A stretch of DNA of 64,000 bases from Coleofasciculus sp. FACHB-T130 (GCF_014695375.1 NZ_JACJOG010000050.1:62001-126000), one strand, 5' to 3'. Positions 38,305 to 46,373 are shown, counted from the stretch's first letter. Notes: generated by a model from the sequence alone, not told the origin. A program made the numbers and translations.

Positions 38305-38429
38305 TTAGCCCCATCTTGTACCAAGCTGCAATCCGCTGAACACACCCTGGTATCAGCAATTCGAGGACGACCGTCGCAAATTTCCGGTGTGTGGAAAATC
38401 AGTGTGCCAATGTCAGTAACAGATTGCAT
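38294..38429 (-). pseudogene. Frameshifted DUF433 (antitoxin-like) remnant
   Basis: The frame from 38429 reads MQSVTDIGTLIFHTPEICDG and RPRIADTRV, the classic DUF433 start. It then shifts: the next expected block VQRIAAWYKMGLNAE is found in another frame and ends at a TGA (38294-38296). The rest of the domain is missing. DUF433 proteins are usually antitoxins of PIN-like DUF5615 toxins; no such toxin is present. Confidence 0.75.
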
Positions 38430-38434
38430 AAACT

Positions 38435-39220
38435 TTACTTTCCCAATTCTTGAGCAATTGTTGCCCGCCAGTATGCAAGCTTATTTGAATTGGTCGGGGA
38501 TTGCCCCATCAGCTTTTTCCAAGCACCACCAGCAGTACTAGCAGGATGAGGAAAATCTAGGTGCCGGATACCTAAGTGCAATTTATTTACGGCATTAAAA
38601 GCTTCTTTGCCCCACGTTATCACGGCAACTGGCTTTACCACAGCTAATTCTGGTTTGACAAGGCGTAAAAACCTTTGCTGATCAACATTTTGCAGTTTAA
38701 TTCGCTCATAGCGTTGTTCAGGATTACAAACCCAAATCTTTAGCACGTCTGTCAGATAAACTCGATATCCTAATTCGAGCAAAACCTGAATCATTTCAAA
38801 ATAAAGTTTGGTAATCCCCAACTCCTCACGAGAGCCTTTGTGATGTAAACCATAAGGCGTACCAACTACTAATTGCTCATAGTCACTGTTATTTTTGGGG
38901 TCTTGAGCCATGATAGCAATTGTTTGTTTATCCTCCAGTCCGTCATCCCATTCCATGAGGCTGGGCAAATCCACTGCAATTACAGGGGACTTTTGATAAG
39001 TATCCTGAAATGCCTTATCTACGGGCTTGAAAAAGTCTCGTCGTACAAAATGTAAAGGCCAACCTGGCTGCTCAAAAGTGCTGTCAATATCTTGGTACAG
39101 TTTCGCCAACTCTCCCGAAGATGTCTCAAACACAGAACACAACAGTTGACAAAGATAGTCAAATTCTTGAGGTCGAAACTTTGAAAATAAAAGGTTCTTT
39201 GGAATTACCATACACGTCAA
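38435..39220 (-). CDS. Uracil-DNA-glycosylase-like protein
   Basis: A 261-aa protein. IAIMAQDPKN (about residues 102-111) resembles the water-activating motif of UDG-superfamily enzymes. VGTPYGLHHKGS, the segment VYLTDVLKIWV and the late HLDFPHPASTAGGAWKKL resemble the other active-site loops of the superfamily. Identity to any named family is uncertain and the fold assignment is by motif only. The gene has no co-directional close neighbour apart from the TA remnant downstream. Confidence 0.45.
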   Translation of the reverse strand: MTCMVIPKNLLFSKFRPQEFDYLCQLLCSVFETSSGELAKLYQDIDSTFEQPGWPLHFVRRDFFKPVDKAFQDTYQKSPVIAVDLPSLMEWDDGLEDKQTIAIMAQDPKNNSDYEQLVVGTPYGLHHKGSREELGITKLYFEMIQVLLELGYRVYLTDVLKIWVCNPEQRYERIKLQNVDQQRFLRLVKPELAVVKPVAVITWGKEAFNAVNKLHLGIRHLDFPHPASTAGGAWKKLMGQSPTNSNKLAYWRATIAQELGK

Positions 39221-39750
39221 TAAATATTGAGATGCCTTTTTCCTGGGTTTTCAAAAACCCAGAACTTTTATTCAACAATAGCTGAATCTATGGCTTTGTA
39301 AATAGTCTCAAAATATCGCCCATACCAGGATACAAAGTAGATCCCATTATCCACCTCACTCACTGCCAGCCTTATCTTGTACAGTTAACGTGCTACGCGG
39401 TAGTAGAACTGCTCAACTGCGATATGCTGGAAAACAGGCAAGATATTCAGTACCCCAAAAACAACTGCGCGGGATATCAAGGCCATTCTTCCCACTATGC
39501 TAGAGCGAGGCGGTAAGTATTTTCGGGAATTGTGGAAAAGTTTGAAAGATAGCGATCGCAACTTACTACAGAGTCTAGTTTACAAAGAAGCGATCGCACA
39601 CTAAGACACAATGATTTTGCAGACAACAGAGGATGGCTAATGCTTCCAAGCGCCTTTGGTAGAGAAGTTTATCAAACGTGTAGTGATGGAAATTTGATAT
39701 CTTCTCAACCCTCTAGCCAAGTCAGCATCCTTATAGTTGAGATGACGATC
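39221..39750. other. Intergenic region with a decayed gene copy
   Basis: 530 bp. The only structure seen is the fragment at 39517-39600 related to the small gene at 40727-40999. Confidence 0.5.
39517..39600 (-). pseudogene. Remnant of the 90-aa gene at 40727-40999
   Basis: Translated on the minus strand it reads KLDSVVSCDRYLSNFSTIPE, matching KLDTAGICDRYLTNFFTIPD of the small gene 1.3 kb away at most positions. The DNA also aligns over about 65 bp. No start codon; a stop follows shortly. Confidence 0.65.
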
Positions 39751-40677
39751 TCAGATGTCTAACCAATCCCATAATTCTTGTTGCTTTTTCTTCATACTTC
39801 TGAGATGACGAAGGAGAACAGCCAAAGGATTGATTCCCTGTAATAATAGCAAAGTCATCCAACAGAGAGCCTTGAGTTGACTGAAGGGTGTCGGTCGGGT
39901 TAGCGCCTCATGGATGGCGATTCGGGCTTCATCAAGAAAACTGTCATACTCTCCAATAATCGTAGATTCATGGAACACGCCAGCGTTAATGCCATGAATA
40001 CCACTCACCCAGTCTCTTCCCATCAGAATTCTTTCCAATCGACTAACCTCAAGGTGGTATAAGTCGTGGTAGTGAATCCACCTATCTCGGACTCGGACAG
40101 GCTGATCGCCGATTTTGACCAGAATTAGGCTGATACAACCCAGCATTTTCTTGAGGCTGACGATTCTGGGATTGTTTACGCAATAGCTGAAGTACAACCT
40201 CACAAAGGTAACTCGGAAAGTGCGATCGCCAAATGAACCAAATTTGTGTTTCTTGTCAGCACGAACTCGGTTGGGAGTTTGAGAGGCTTTCCCTGTGGCT
40301 GGTGTTGGCGTGTCAGTGCTGGAAAGGGTCGGACTACAAGCTTCGTCCAGAACTAGAAACAAGTAATAAGGAACTTCAGAATAGCGCTTTTTCAATCTCC
40401 ACCCTAGCTTATTATCCGCCTGTGAGCCGAGACACTGCTTTAAGCGGCGCTTTAGGTCACAGCGATATTCTTGTAGAGTGCTAGCTGGTAGGTGTTGGCG
40501 AGACTTGTGAATGACAAAAGCCCGCAGCAGCAATTGCTTGAGGCGGGCAGCAAAAACGGTATCTTTAGAAATGGAAGCCCCTCCTCCCCACAACGCTTGG
40601 TTTAGAGCCATTTTTTGTCGTTTCGAGAGTTGATTTTCTTGAAGCCGCTTCCCCAATGTCTTCTTCATGTTCCGCAA
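39751..40677 (-). CDS. Hypothetical protein
   Basis: A 308-aa protein I do not recognise. The N-terminal third is very basic and helical (KRQKMALNQALWGGG; LPASTLQEYRCDLKRRLKQC). A Thr/Pro/Ser-rich linker follows at about residues 115-140, then a second domain with YFSYCVNNPRIVSLKKMLG and VRDRWIHYHDLYHLEVSRLE. No membrane span or nucleotide-binding loop. Copies of a related sequence flank it on both sides (39517-39600 and within 40727-40999), so the locus has been duplicated or inserted. Confidence 0.5.
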   Translation of the reverse strand: MRNMKKTLGKRLQENQLSKRQKMALNQALWGGGASISKDTVFAARLKQLLLRAFVIHKSRQHLPASTLQEYRCDLKRRLKQCLGSQADNKLGWRLKKRYSEVPYYLFLVLDEACSPTLSSTDTPTPATGKASQTPNRVRADKKHKFGSFGDRTFRVTFVRLYFSYCVNNPRIVSLKKMLGCISLILVKIGDQPVRVRDRWIHYHDLYHLEVSRLERILMGRDWVSGIHGINAGVFHESTIIGEYDSFLDEARIAIHEALTRPTPFSQLKALCWMTLLLLQGINPLAVLLRHLRSMKKKQQELWDWLDI

Positions 40678-40726
40678 TTGGTATCCGAATGCTTAATCAC
40701 ATCTGTATATTTAGTTCGTGACAAGT

Positions 40727-40999
40727 TCAGATTTTTTTGGGAATTTGAGAAGCATTATTGATATGGCAATACCAGCAAATTAGTTTTTCGGGGTAGCACC
40801 TGAGGGACTTACTCCATTTAGGGCGAGTATTATCGGGAATTGTGAAGAAGTTTGTAAGATAGCGATCGCAAATTCCTGCGGTGTCTAGTTTCAGGAAAAA
40901 CTCCCACCAACTAAAATCCCAGGATTGTCCAAAAACTGGTAAAGAAAGAAGTGTTGCATCAACAAGGCGATAGCGAAGCACTAACTTGTCAGTTCGCAT
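40727..40999 (-). CDS. Small hypothetical protein, duplicated locally
   Basis: 90 aa with no recognised domain. That a diverged copy of its central part is preserved in the same frame 1.3 kb away argues that this sequence once coded for protein. It may itself be a fragment of a longer gene, since the N-terminus (KLVLRYRLVDATLLSLPVFG) and the Cys/Trp-rich end look like pieces of a larger protein. Confidence 0.35.
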   Translation of the reverse strand: MRTDKLVLRYRLVDATLLSLPVFGQSWDFSWWEFFLKLDTAGICDRYLTNFFTIPDNTRPKWSKSLRCYPEKLICWYCHINNASQIPKKI

Positions 41000-41209
41000 T
41001 TTTGTGCCTTTAGTGCAAAAATTTATTGAACAGATGGTAGAAGAGGAAGAATAGGCAAGGGTTTCAGCAAGTTCTCCTGGGTACTTTTATCGATGAGAAG
41101 TACCATAAGCGATCGCTTGTGTCAGAAATTCTTACTAATCCGTGGAAGATTATCCAACTACATTTTAAGTTAATTAAACTCTGCGTTATCCTCTGCATAC
41201 CTTTGCGTT

Positions 41210-41240
41210 AAAAAACAAAAAAGGTGGGCATCGCCCACCC
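41210..41240 (-). terminator. rtcB terminator
   Basis: On the minus strand GGTGGGC/GCCCACC is followed by a run of six T, just beyond the rtcB stop. Confidence 0.85.
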
Positions 41241-41248
41241 TACATAAA

Positions 41249-43396
41249 TTAACCCTTAATACAGACAACCTGCTTCAACGTCGCCACAACTTCAACGAGA
41301 TCCGCTTGATTAGCCATAACTTGCTCGATCGGTTTATAAGCGCCAGGAATTTCATCCAAAACGCCCTCATCCTTGCGGCACTCTACACCATTTGTTTGCT
41401 GAATCAAATCATCCAATGTGTAGACATTCTTTGCCTTATTTCGAGACATCAAACGTCCAGCGCCGTGACTGCAAGAACAGTAGCTTTCAGCATTACCTTT
41501 ACCCTTAACAATGAAGGATTTTGCCCCCATTGAACCGGGAATAATGCCGTAGTCTTCTTCACGTGCCCGGACTGCACCTTTGCGAGTGACATACACATCT
41601 TCGCCAAAATGAACTTCTTTTTCGGCGTAGTTGTGGTGACAGTTCACTGACAGCAGCGGCTTTGTTTGTTTACCCCCAGCGAGATGCTTTTCTACAATCC
41701 GCTTGAAACGCGCCATCATCACGTCACGGTTGAAACGGGCGTAGTCTTGCGCCCACTGTAGATCGTGCCAGTAGGTGGCAAATTCAGGCGTACCAGCGAC
41801 AAAGTAAGCTAAGTCTGGATCGGGTAAGCGATCGCCTGCTAGTTTCGCGAGTTCTTTAGCCGTGCCAATATGGTTTTGTGCCAGCATATTGCCGATGTTG
41901 CGCGAACCAGAGTGCAGCATTAACCAGACAGAGTTCTCCGTATCTAAGCAAACTTCAATAAAATGATTCCCACCACCGAGAGAACCCATCTGCTTCATGG
42001 CTTTACTTTCTAGGCGCTTGACTCCTGAATGTAATTCCTTGAAATCTCGCCAACCTTGCCAGTTAAGGACTGCTTTTTCAACATCTTTGTTTTCATTGAA
42101 ACCAACCGGAATCGCTGCTTCTAAATCCAGACGAATTTGCTTTAGCTTACCCTCCAATTGTTCGGCAGTAAAGGGTGTTTTAATTGCCATCATCCCGCAG
42201 TTGTGGACAAAAACGCCAGCACTTAGGGCAAAGTTACCATATTCTGGCACTGTCAAGCAGTAAACATCTTCTCTTTCTGCCAAGGGAATAATTTCGACTA
42301 CTTTATGGTTGTAGCCGTGTTGATTCTTTCTGTGATTATGAAGCCCGATTGGACTTTTGACTTCATCTCCACAAGTTTCACAGATGTAAATCCGATTAGC
42401 AATTTCCTTGCTCTTGTATCTTCCCTTTTCGCTGGTGTTGTATTGAATTAAAAACTGCCTTCCTCTGGCCCCATTTCCCGATACGGATGCCCTGAAATGT
42501 TCTGGACGTTCCTGCATATATTGAAGAATATGTTTCGTCCCTCTTTCAGAATAATATCTGTATCCATCCGGAGTAGTGGCTTTAGCCGCGATCGCTTGCT
42601 TTCTTTTTTCCTCAAACTCTAAGGATTGCCAATGGGTATTCTTCTCTACTAATGAGCGGTGATAGGCAGAATGATCTTTATCACCCATGAACTCTAGATT
42701 TTCTGGACGATTGTCAGCTTGCTCAAAGTTCTTGTGGTGAATAACAGTTTTCTGACCGTTAAATGAAGGAACTTTCCCTAATAACCCAGACCGAGCAATA
42801 ACCCAGTGCGCTTTTTGCCATCTACCTGAATAGGGTTGCTGGATTAAAATATATCCATCTTTATCTACTTGGGAATAAAAAGGCATCAACGAAGCACCAG
42901 CTTTGAGGTCGCCAGCTTCCTGATAAGTGCCGTTTCTGAGCATGAATTGATGGTCAGGGGTACATTTGATTTCCTCTCCGTTGTCGAGAACTACCTTTAA
43001 GAGTTCTGCATTACGACGAGTTAGCTTAGCCGTAGCCTTCGCGGCTACAATTCTTTGAGTCTCGGTGCAGGAATAGACAACAAACTCTTGCTGAGCTTTG
43101 GCTAGTTCTCCGATTGGGTAGGATTTACCATCAGCTAAAGGAACCAGAGTGTCACCAGTAAAGCAACCAATATCCACACCGACAGCAGCTGGCATAATTG
43201 CTTCTTTAGTCGCCACAACAGAACCTACCAAGGCACCTTTGCCAAGGTGAACGTCTGGCATCAGCGCTACGTGTTTGAATACAAATGGCAGGGAGGCAAC
43301 ATTCTTTGCCATCTTGGTTTCATCGGAACCAAGGGCATGATTTGCCCAAGATAGCACTGGCACTGGGGTTGAAATTTCTAGCTTTTCGTATGGCAT
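41249..43396 (-). CDS. rtcB: RtcB RNA ligase interrupted by an intein
   Basis: A 715-aa precursor. Extein residues 1-77 and 400-715 (393 aa together) are a normal RtcB 3'-phosphate RNA ligase, with MPDVHLGKG, VGVDIG, the GSLGGGNHFIEV block, SVNCHHNYAE and SHGAGRLMSR (guanylated His). Residues 78-399 are an intein inserted exactly before the metal-binding cysteine of the conserved GVDIGCGM motif. RtcB joins RNA 2',3'-cyclic phosphate ends to 5'-OH in RNA repair and tRNA maturation, so activity should depend on protein splicing. No archease gene is next to it. Confidence 0.95.
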   Translation of the reverse strand: MPYEKLEISTPVPVLSWANHALGSDETKMAKNVASLPFVFKHVALMPDVHLGKGALVGSVVATKEAIMPAAVGVDIGCFTGDTLVPLADGKSYPIGELAKAQQEFVVYSCTETQRIVAAKATAKLTRRNAELLKVVLDNGEEIKCTPDHQFMLRNGTYQEAGDLKAGASLMPFYSQVDKDGYILIQQPYSGRWQKAHWVIARSGLLGKVPSFNGQKTVIHHKNFEQADNRPENLEFMGDKDHSAYHRSLVEKNTHWQSLEFEEKRKQAIAAKATTPDGYRYYSERGTKHILQYMQERPEHFRASVSGNGARGRQFLIQYNTSEKGRYKSKEIANRIYICETCGDEVKSPIGLHNHRKNQHGYNHKVVEIIPLAEREDVYCLTVPEYGNFALSAGVFVHNCGMMAIKTPFTAEQLEGKLKQIRLDLEAAIPVGFNENKDVEKAVLNWQGWRDFKELHSGVKRLESKAMKQMGSLGGGNHFIEVCLDTENSVWLMLHSGSRNIGNMLAQNHIGTAKELAKLAGDRLPDPDLAYFVAGTPEFATYWHDLQWAQDYARFNRDVMMARFKRIVEKHLAGGKQTKPLLSVNCHHNYAEKEVHFGEDVYVTRKGAVRAREEDYGIIPGSMGAKSFIVKGKGNAESYCSCSHGAGRLMSRNKAKNVYTLDDLIQQTNGVECRKDEGVLDEIPGAYKPIEQVMANQADLVEVVATLKQVVCIKG
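42200..43165 (-). mobile_element. RtcB intein with HNH-type homing endonuclease
   Basis: 322 aa. It starts with Cys in CFTGDTLVPLADGK (block A), has TPDHQFML (block B, with the Asp-His pair), and ends VYCLTVPEYGNFALSAGVFV followed by HN, with Cys as the first extein residue. All splicing nucleophiles are intact. The middle carries an HNH-like endonuclease signature (VIHHKNFEQADNRPENLEFM) and a C2H2-like finger (ICETCG with HNHRKNQH). The insertion site is the most conserved active-site motif of the host protein, typical of inteins. Confidence 0.93.
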
Positions 43397-43649
43397 AAAC
43401 GTTTGCCGCTGATATTTGATATTAAAGATCCGTGACGCTGCAAGCCTACTATCGGTCGCGATCGCAATCTGCGCTGAGGTAGCTCTGGCAATAATACTTT
43501 ATGTATTACTTTTATAATACATAAAGGAGTGCGGGTTTGTCATCTCCCAAAGACATCCGCAGGAAGAGTTTCTGCGTTATAAATAGCATTAAGATTTGTA
43601 AAGAGGAGAACGCTCCTCAGGTAATCTACAACAACGCAGATAAAATCCT

Positions 43650-44555
43650 ATGGCGGTTGGCAAGAACTCAATCTATGAGCGCTTCTTAGCACCTGTGGTT
43701 CGGCTGTTGATTGATGAAGAGAAGCTGCGGAGTTTCTATGAGAGTGTGGATTGGGAGCAAGAGGGCGATCGCTTCCGTAAACCCAATCTTTCCTATCCTT
43801 CCTACTACAGTAGCCAAAACTTCCACGGCATTGAGCGCGGTTATCTCAACTCCGGTGCGGCAGTTTCCTACGACCCGATTACCCAGTACGCCTTGCCTCC
43901 CAACGAAACTTGGGTACGCCAAAGCTTAATTAATGCGATTGGAGGGCAACCGCGACGGATTTTAGACTTAGGCTGCGGTACCGGCTCTACAACGCTGATG
44001 TTAAAGCAAGCGTTCCCGCAAGCGGAAGTCATTGGTCTAGACTTGTCGCCTTATATGCTGGTGATGGCTGACTACAAAGCCAAAAAAGCACAGCTAAACA
44101 TCCAATTTTTGCACGGGAATGCTGAAGAAACTGGCTTTCCTGATGCGTCCTTTGACCTGGTAACAGCTTCTTTGTTGTTTCACGAGACACCACCTCCGAT
44201 ATCTCGCGCCATCTTGCGGGAAAGCTTCCGCCTGCTAAAGGCTGGGGGAGAGGTGTTGATTCTCGATGGCAATCAGAAAACGATTCGCCAAGTAGATTGG
44301 CTAAGTGATATTTTTGAGGAGCCGTACATCAGAGCTTACGCCGGTGATAGCGTAGATGCCTGGATGGGAACAGCAGGATTTGAAGCGGTGCAAACTCAGG
44401 ATGTGTTGTGGATACACCAAGTCACTAGAGGCATCAAACCCATCCCAGTTCAAAATCCTGGCTCGGTATCAACATCCCGTATAGCGACCAGTAGCACGGC
44501 AGATAATCAGGATTTGGAGGGCTTTGGTGCCCCAGCTTTTGGCACAACGGCATGA
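43650..44555 (+). CDS. Class I SAM-dependent methyltransferase
   Basis: A 301-aa protein with a Rossmann methyltransferase core from about residue 95: motif I ILDLGCGTGSTTLML, the acidic residue in VIGLDLSPYM, and FDLVTASLLFHETPP in the motif IV position. The N-terminal 90 residues are helical and specific to this subgroup. Substrate unknown; the core resembles UbiE/COQ5-type small-molecule methyltransferases. The stop overlaps the start of the HAD gene by four bases, indicating translational coupling. Confidence 0.85.
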   Translation: MAVGKNSIYERFLAPVVRLLIDEEKLRSFYESVDWEQEGDRFRKPNLSYPSYYSSQNFHGIERGYLNSGAAVSYDPITQYALPPNETWVRQSLINAIGGQPRRILDLGCGTGSTTLMLKQAFPQAEVIGLDLSPYMLVMADYKAKKAQLNIQFLHGNAEETGFPDASFDLVTASLLFHETPPPISRAILRESFRLLKAGGEVLILDGNQKTIRQVDWLSDIFEEPYIRAYAGDSVDAWMGTAGFEAVQTQDVLWIHQVTRGIKPIPVQNPGSVSTSRIATSSTADNQDLEGFGAPAFGTTA

Positions 44556-45274
44556 CTTTGAAGGCAGTTTTGTTTGACTTTAACGGTGTCATTATTAACG
44601 ATGAGGCAATTCACCGCGAACTAATTGATGAAGTTCTAATTTCAGAGAATCTGCGGTTTAAACCAACAGATTACCGGCAATTTTGTTTAGGCAGGAGCGA
44701 TCGCGCCTGTCTAAATCAGCTGCTGAAAAATCGTGGTAGGTTTGTCACCGAAAACTATTTAACCGAATTGGTGAACCGCAAGGCGCAAGCCTACCAGCAA
44801 CGCTTAAAGGCGCTGGAAAAGCTACCTATTTATCCAGGCTTGGAAGACTTCATTAACCGATTGCGGATGCGAGAATTGAAACTGGGTGTAGTCAGTGGCT
44901 CCATCCATTCTGAGGTACAACTGGTATTAACTCGCACCGGGGTGGCTGAGTTCTTTAGCGTCATTGTTGCTGGTGACGACATCAGCGCGAGTTCGCCAGA
45001 ACCCGATGGATATCTTCTGGCAGTGGAACGCCTCAATCAGCAATATCCTCATCTCAACCTACTGCCATCGGAGTGTCTGGCGATTGAAGATACCCTAGCC
45101 GGAATTCAAGCTGCAAAGATTGCTGGTGTGCCAGTAGTGGGAGTAGCGCATACTTACCCGTTTCATATGCTGCAACGCTGGGCTAACTGGGCTGTTGATG
45201 AGTTTTCTGACTTAGAATTAGAGCGGGTGGAACAAGTCTATTCTCGAAGTACACCCCAGCCAACGATCGGATAA
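44552..45274 (+). CDS. HAD-superfamily phosphatase (beta-phosphoglucomutase-like)
   Basis: A 240-aa haloacid-dehalogenase enzyme with motif I VLFDFNGVIINDEA, where the second Asp of DxD is replaced by Asn. Motif II is GVVSGS, and motif III/IV is CLAIEDTLAGIQAAKIAG. A helical C1 cap lies between motifs I and II. Asn in place of the general acid/base Asp is unusual for a phosphatase and may reduce or change activity. It is coupled to the preceding methyltransferase gene. Confidence 0.83.
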   Translation: MTLKAVLFDFNGVIINDEAIHRELIDEVLISENLRFKPTDYRQFCLGRSDRACLNQLLKNRGRFVTENYLTELVNRKAQAYQQRLKALEKLPIYPGLEDFINRLRMRELKLGVVSGSIHSEVQLVLTRTGVAEFFSVIVAGDDISASSPEPDGYLLAVERLNQQYPHLNLLPSECLAIEDTLAGIQAAKIAGVPVVGVAHTYPFHMLQRWANWAVDEFSDLELERVEQVYSRSTPQPTIG

Positions 45275-45388
45275 ACCACTGACTCTGTACGGATAACGCG
45301 ATAGTTAGTTGTTTCTGGCTGGATGTTAGAATATTTTAGAATATTGAAGTTCAATAGCTCATAGCTTATGGCTATTAGCTCACAGCTT

Positions 45389-45461
45389 GGGGAATTAGCT
45401 CAGTTGGTAGAGCGCTGCGATCGCACCGCAGAGGTCAGGGATTCGAGTTCCCTATTCTCCA
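45389..45461 (+). tRNA. tRNA-Ala (anticodon CGC)
   Basis: A 73-nt cloverleaf: acceptor GGGGAAT/ATTCTCC (one G-T pair), D arm, anticodon stem CTGCG/CGCAG around loop ATCGCAC with CGC at 45422-45424, 5-nt variable loop, T arm with TTCGAGT loop, discriminator A. CCA is not encoded. The D-stem to anticodon-loop part (45410-45426) is the apparent target of the CAST homing guide, and the element starts 14 bp after its 3' end. Confidence 0.95.
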
Positions 45462-45470
45462 TTAACATTA

Positions 45471-45475
45471 GCAAG
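45471..45475. other. Putative target-site duplication (one copy)
   Basis: GCAAG directly precedes the terminal TGTCG of the transposon. Tn7-like elements make 5-bp duplications, so GCAAG is expected just outside the distant end beyond this window. Confidence 0.5.
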
Positions 45476-45607
45476 TGTCGATTGATGTACGTTCGCAAAT
45501 TAAATGTCGCGATTTGCAGATTAATGTCGTTTTTCGCACAATCATGTCGTTATTGGCAGTTTGATGTCGCTTTCCCCCCTTGAGCATCTGTTCGCAAATT
45601 ATTGTCG
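45476..45607. mobile_element. tRNA-proximal end of a type V-K CAST with TnsB-like binding sites
   Basis: The end begins TGTCGATTGATG. Five related sites follow with consensus TTCGCAnATTAATGTCG: 45492-45509, 45513-45529, 45533-45549, 45553-45569 and 45591-45607. Spacing is 20-21 bp for the first four, then 38 bp. Terminal TGT and serial TnsB sites are hallmarks of Tn7-like transposons. The other end is outside the window. Confidence 0.85.
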
Positions 45608-45631
45608 TTGTTGATTGTGAACAGTCGGTTT

Positions 45632-45685
45632 GTGCGATCGCAGCGCTCCTTTCAACCCTCCCATTGTTAAATTTGTGGTGATTCT
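45632..45685 (-). ncRNA. Delocalised homing crRNA targeting tRNA-Ala
   Basis: On the minus strand a degenerate repeat (45649-45685) ends in GGGGAGGGTTGAAAG, differing at one position from the 3' end of the array repeat, while its 5' half is strongly diverged. The next 17 nt, GAGCGCTGCGATCGCAC (45648-45632), are identical to tRNA positions 45410-45426. The target is preceded by GTA (45407-45409), a valid GTN PAM for Cas12k. Exactly 66 nt separate the PAM from the transposon end. This is the arrangement known for V-K homing guides; part of the match is the common octamer GCGATCGC, but the match extends well past it. Confidence 0.9.
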
Positions 45686-45707
45686 AGATCATAGTTTCTA
45701 AATAGGC

Positions 45708-45744
45708 TTTTCAACTCTCTCTACTAGAGGAGGCTTGATGCAAC
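45708..45744 (-). repeat. Decayed CRISPR repeat
   Basis: 37 nt whose plus-strand end GGAGGCTTGATGCAAC matches the array repeat end GGAGGGTTGATGAAAC at 14 of 16 positions. It is separated from the first array repeat by a 36-nt spacer, the normal spacer length, so it is the worn distal end of the array. Confidence 0.8.
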
Positions 45745-45780
45745 TCCCTTTTGTAGTAACTATGATTTTGTCATACCTTC

Positions 45781-46185
45781 CTGTCAACCCACCCCAAGGC
45801 GGGAGGTTGATGAAACACGACGATGGCAACCTCTAAGAAGAAAGCAGCAGCAACCTTTCAACCCACCCCAAGGCGGGAGGGTTGATGAAACACAGTTCGT
45901 ATCTGTAGGCAAATTCCAAGCAGTCCAGCTTTCAACCCACCCCAAGGCGGGAGGGTTGATGAAACCTTTCTGATGACGAAGTTTGTTTCGTAATTTCGCC
46001 AACTTTCAACCCACCCCAAGGCGGGAGGGTTGATGAAACTTGAATCTTGCAGAAAAGAAAGTTGTTTCATGTGGCTTTCAACCCACCCCAAGGCGGGAGG
46101 GTTGATGAAACATCTGATGTGCTTATCAGCCGCCTCGAAGGACAATTACTTTCAACCCACCCCAAGGCGGGAGGGTTGATGAAAC
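45781..46185 (-). CRISPR. Type V-K CRISPR array (6 repeats, 5 spacers)
   Basis: Repeats of 37 nt at 45855, 45929, 46003, 46075 and 46149 are identical; the one at 45781 (36 nt) has one substitution and one deletion. Spacers are 35-38 nt. Read on the minus strand the repeat starts GTTTCATCAACCCTCCCG and ends GGGGTGGGTTGAAAG, close to known Cas12k repeats. It is transcribed away from the tracrRNA, so the degenerate copy is the trailer end. No cas1 or cas2 adaptation module is nearby. Confidence 0.97.
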
Positions 46186-46373
46186 CGCGCCCGATGGAAC
46201 CCTTGTCTAAACAAGCTGACAAATACATTTTTGTCGGCTGATTTTAAATTGCTCATTTCAGCTCTTTCCCAAAGAGAAGGATTACTGCCGTGAACGTCTA
46301 AAATCAAGACTGGACAGGAGTTTTGAACTTCTGACGGCTACTCAAGGATTTTGACCCCACTTTCAGCCGTCAG

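Noticed and set aside
45632-45648. Guide-tRNA match as mere shared HIP1 octamer
   Set aside because: GCGATCGC is frequent here, but identity runs 17 nt, starts exactly at the repeat boundary, has a GTN PAM and the right distance to the transposon end.
45858-46145. Open frame across the CRISPR array
   Set aside because: It is a translation of the repeats and spacers (repeated INPPALGWVES), not a gene.
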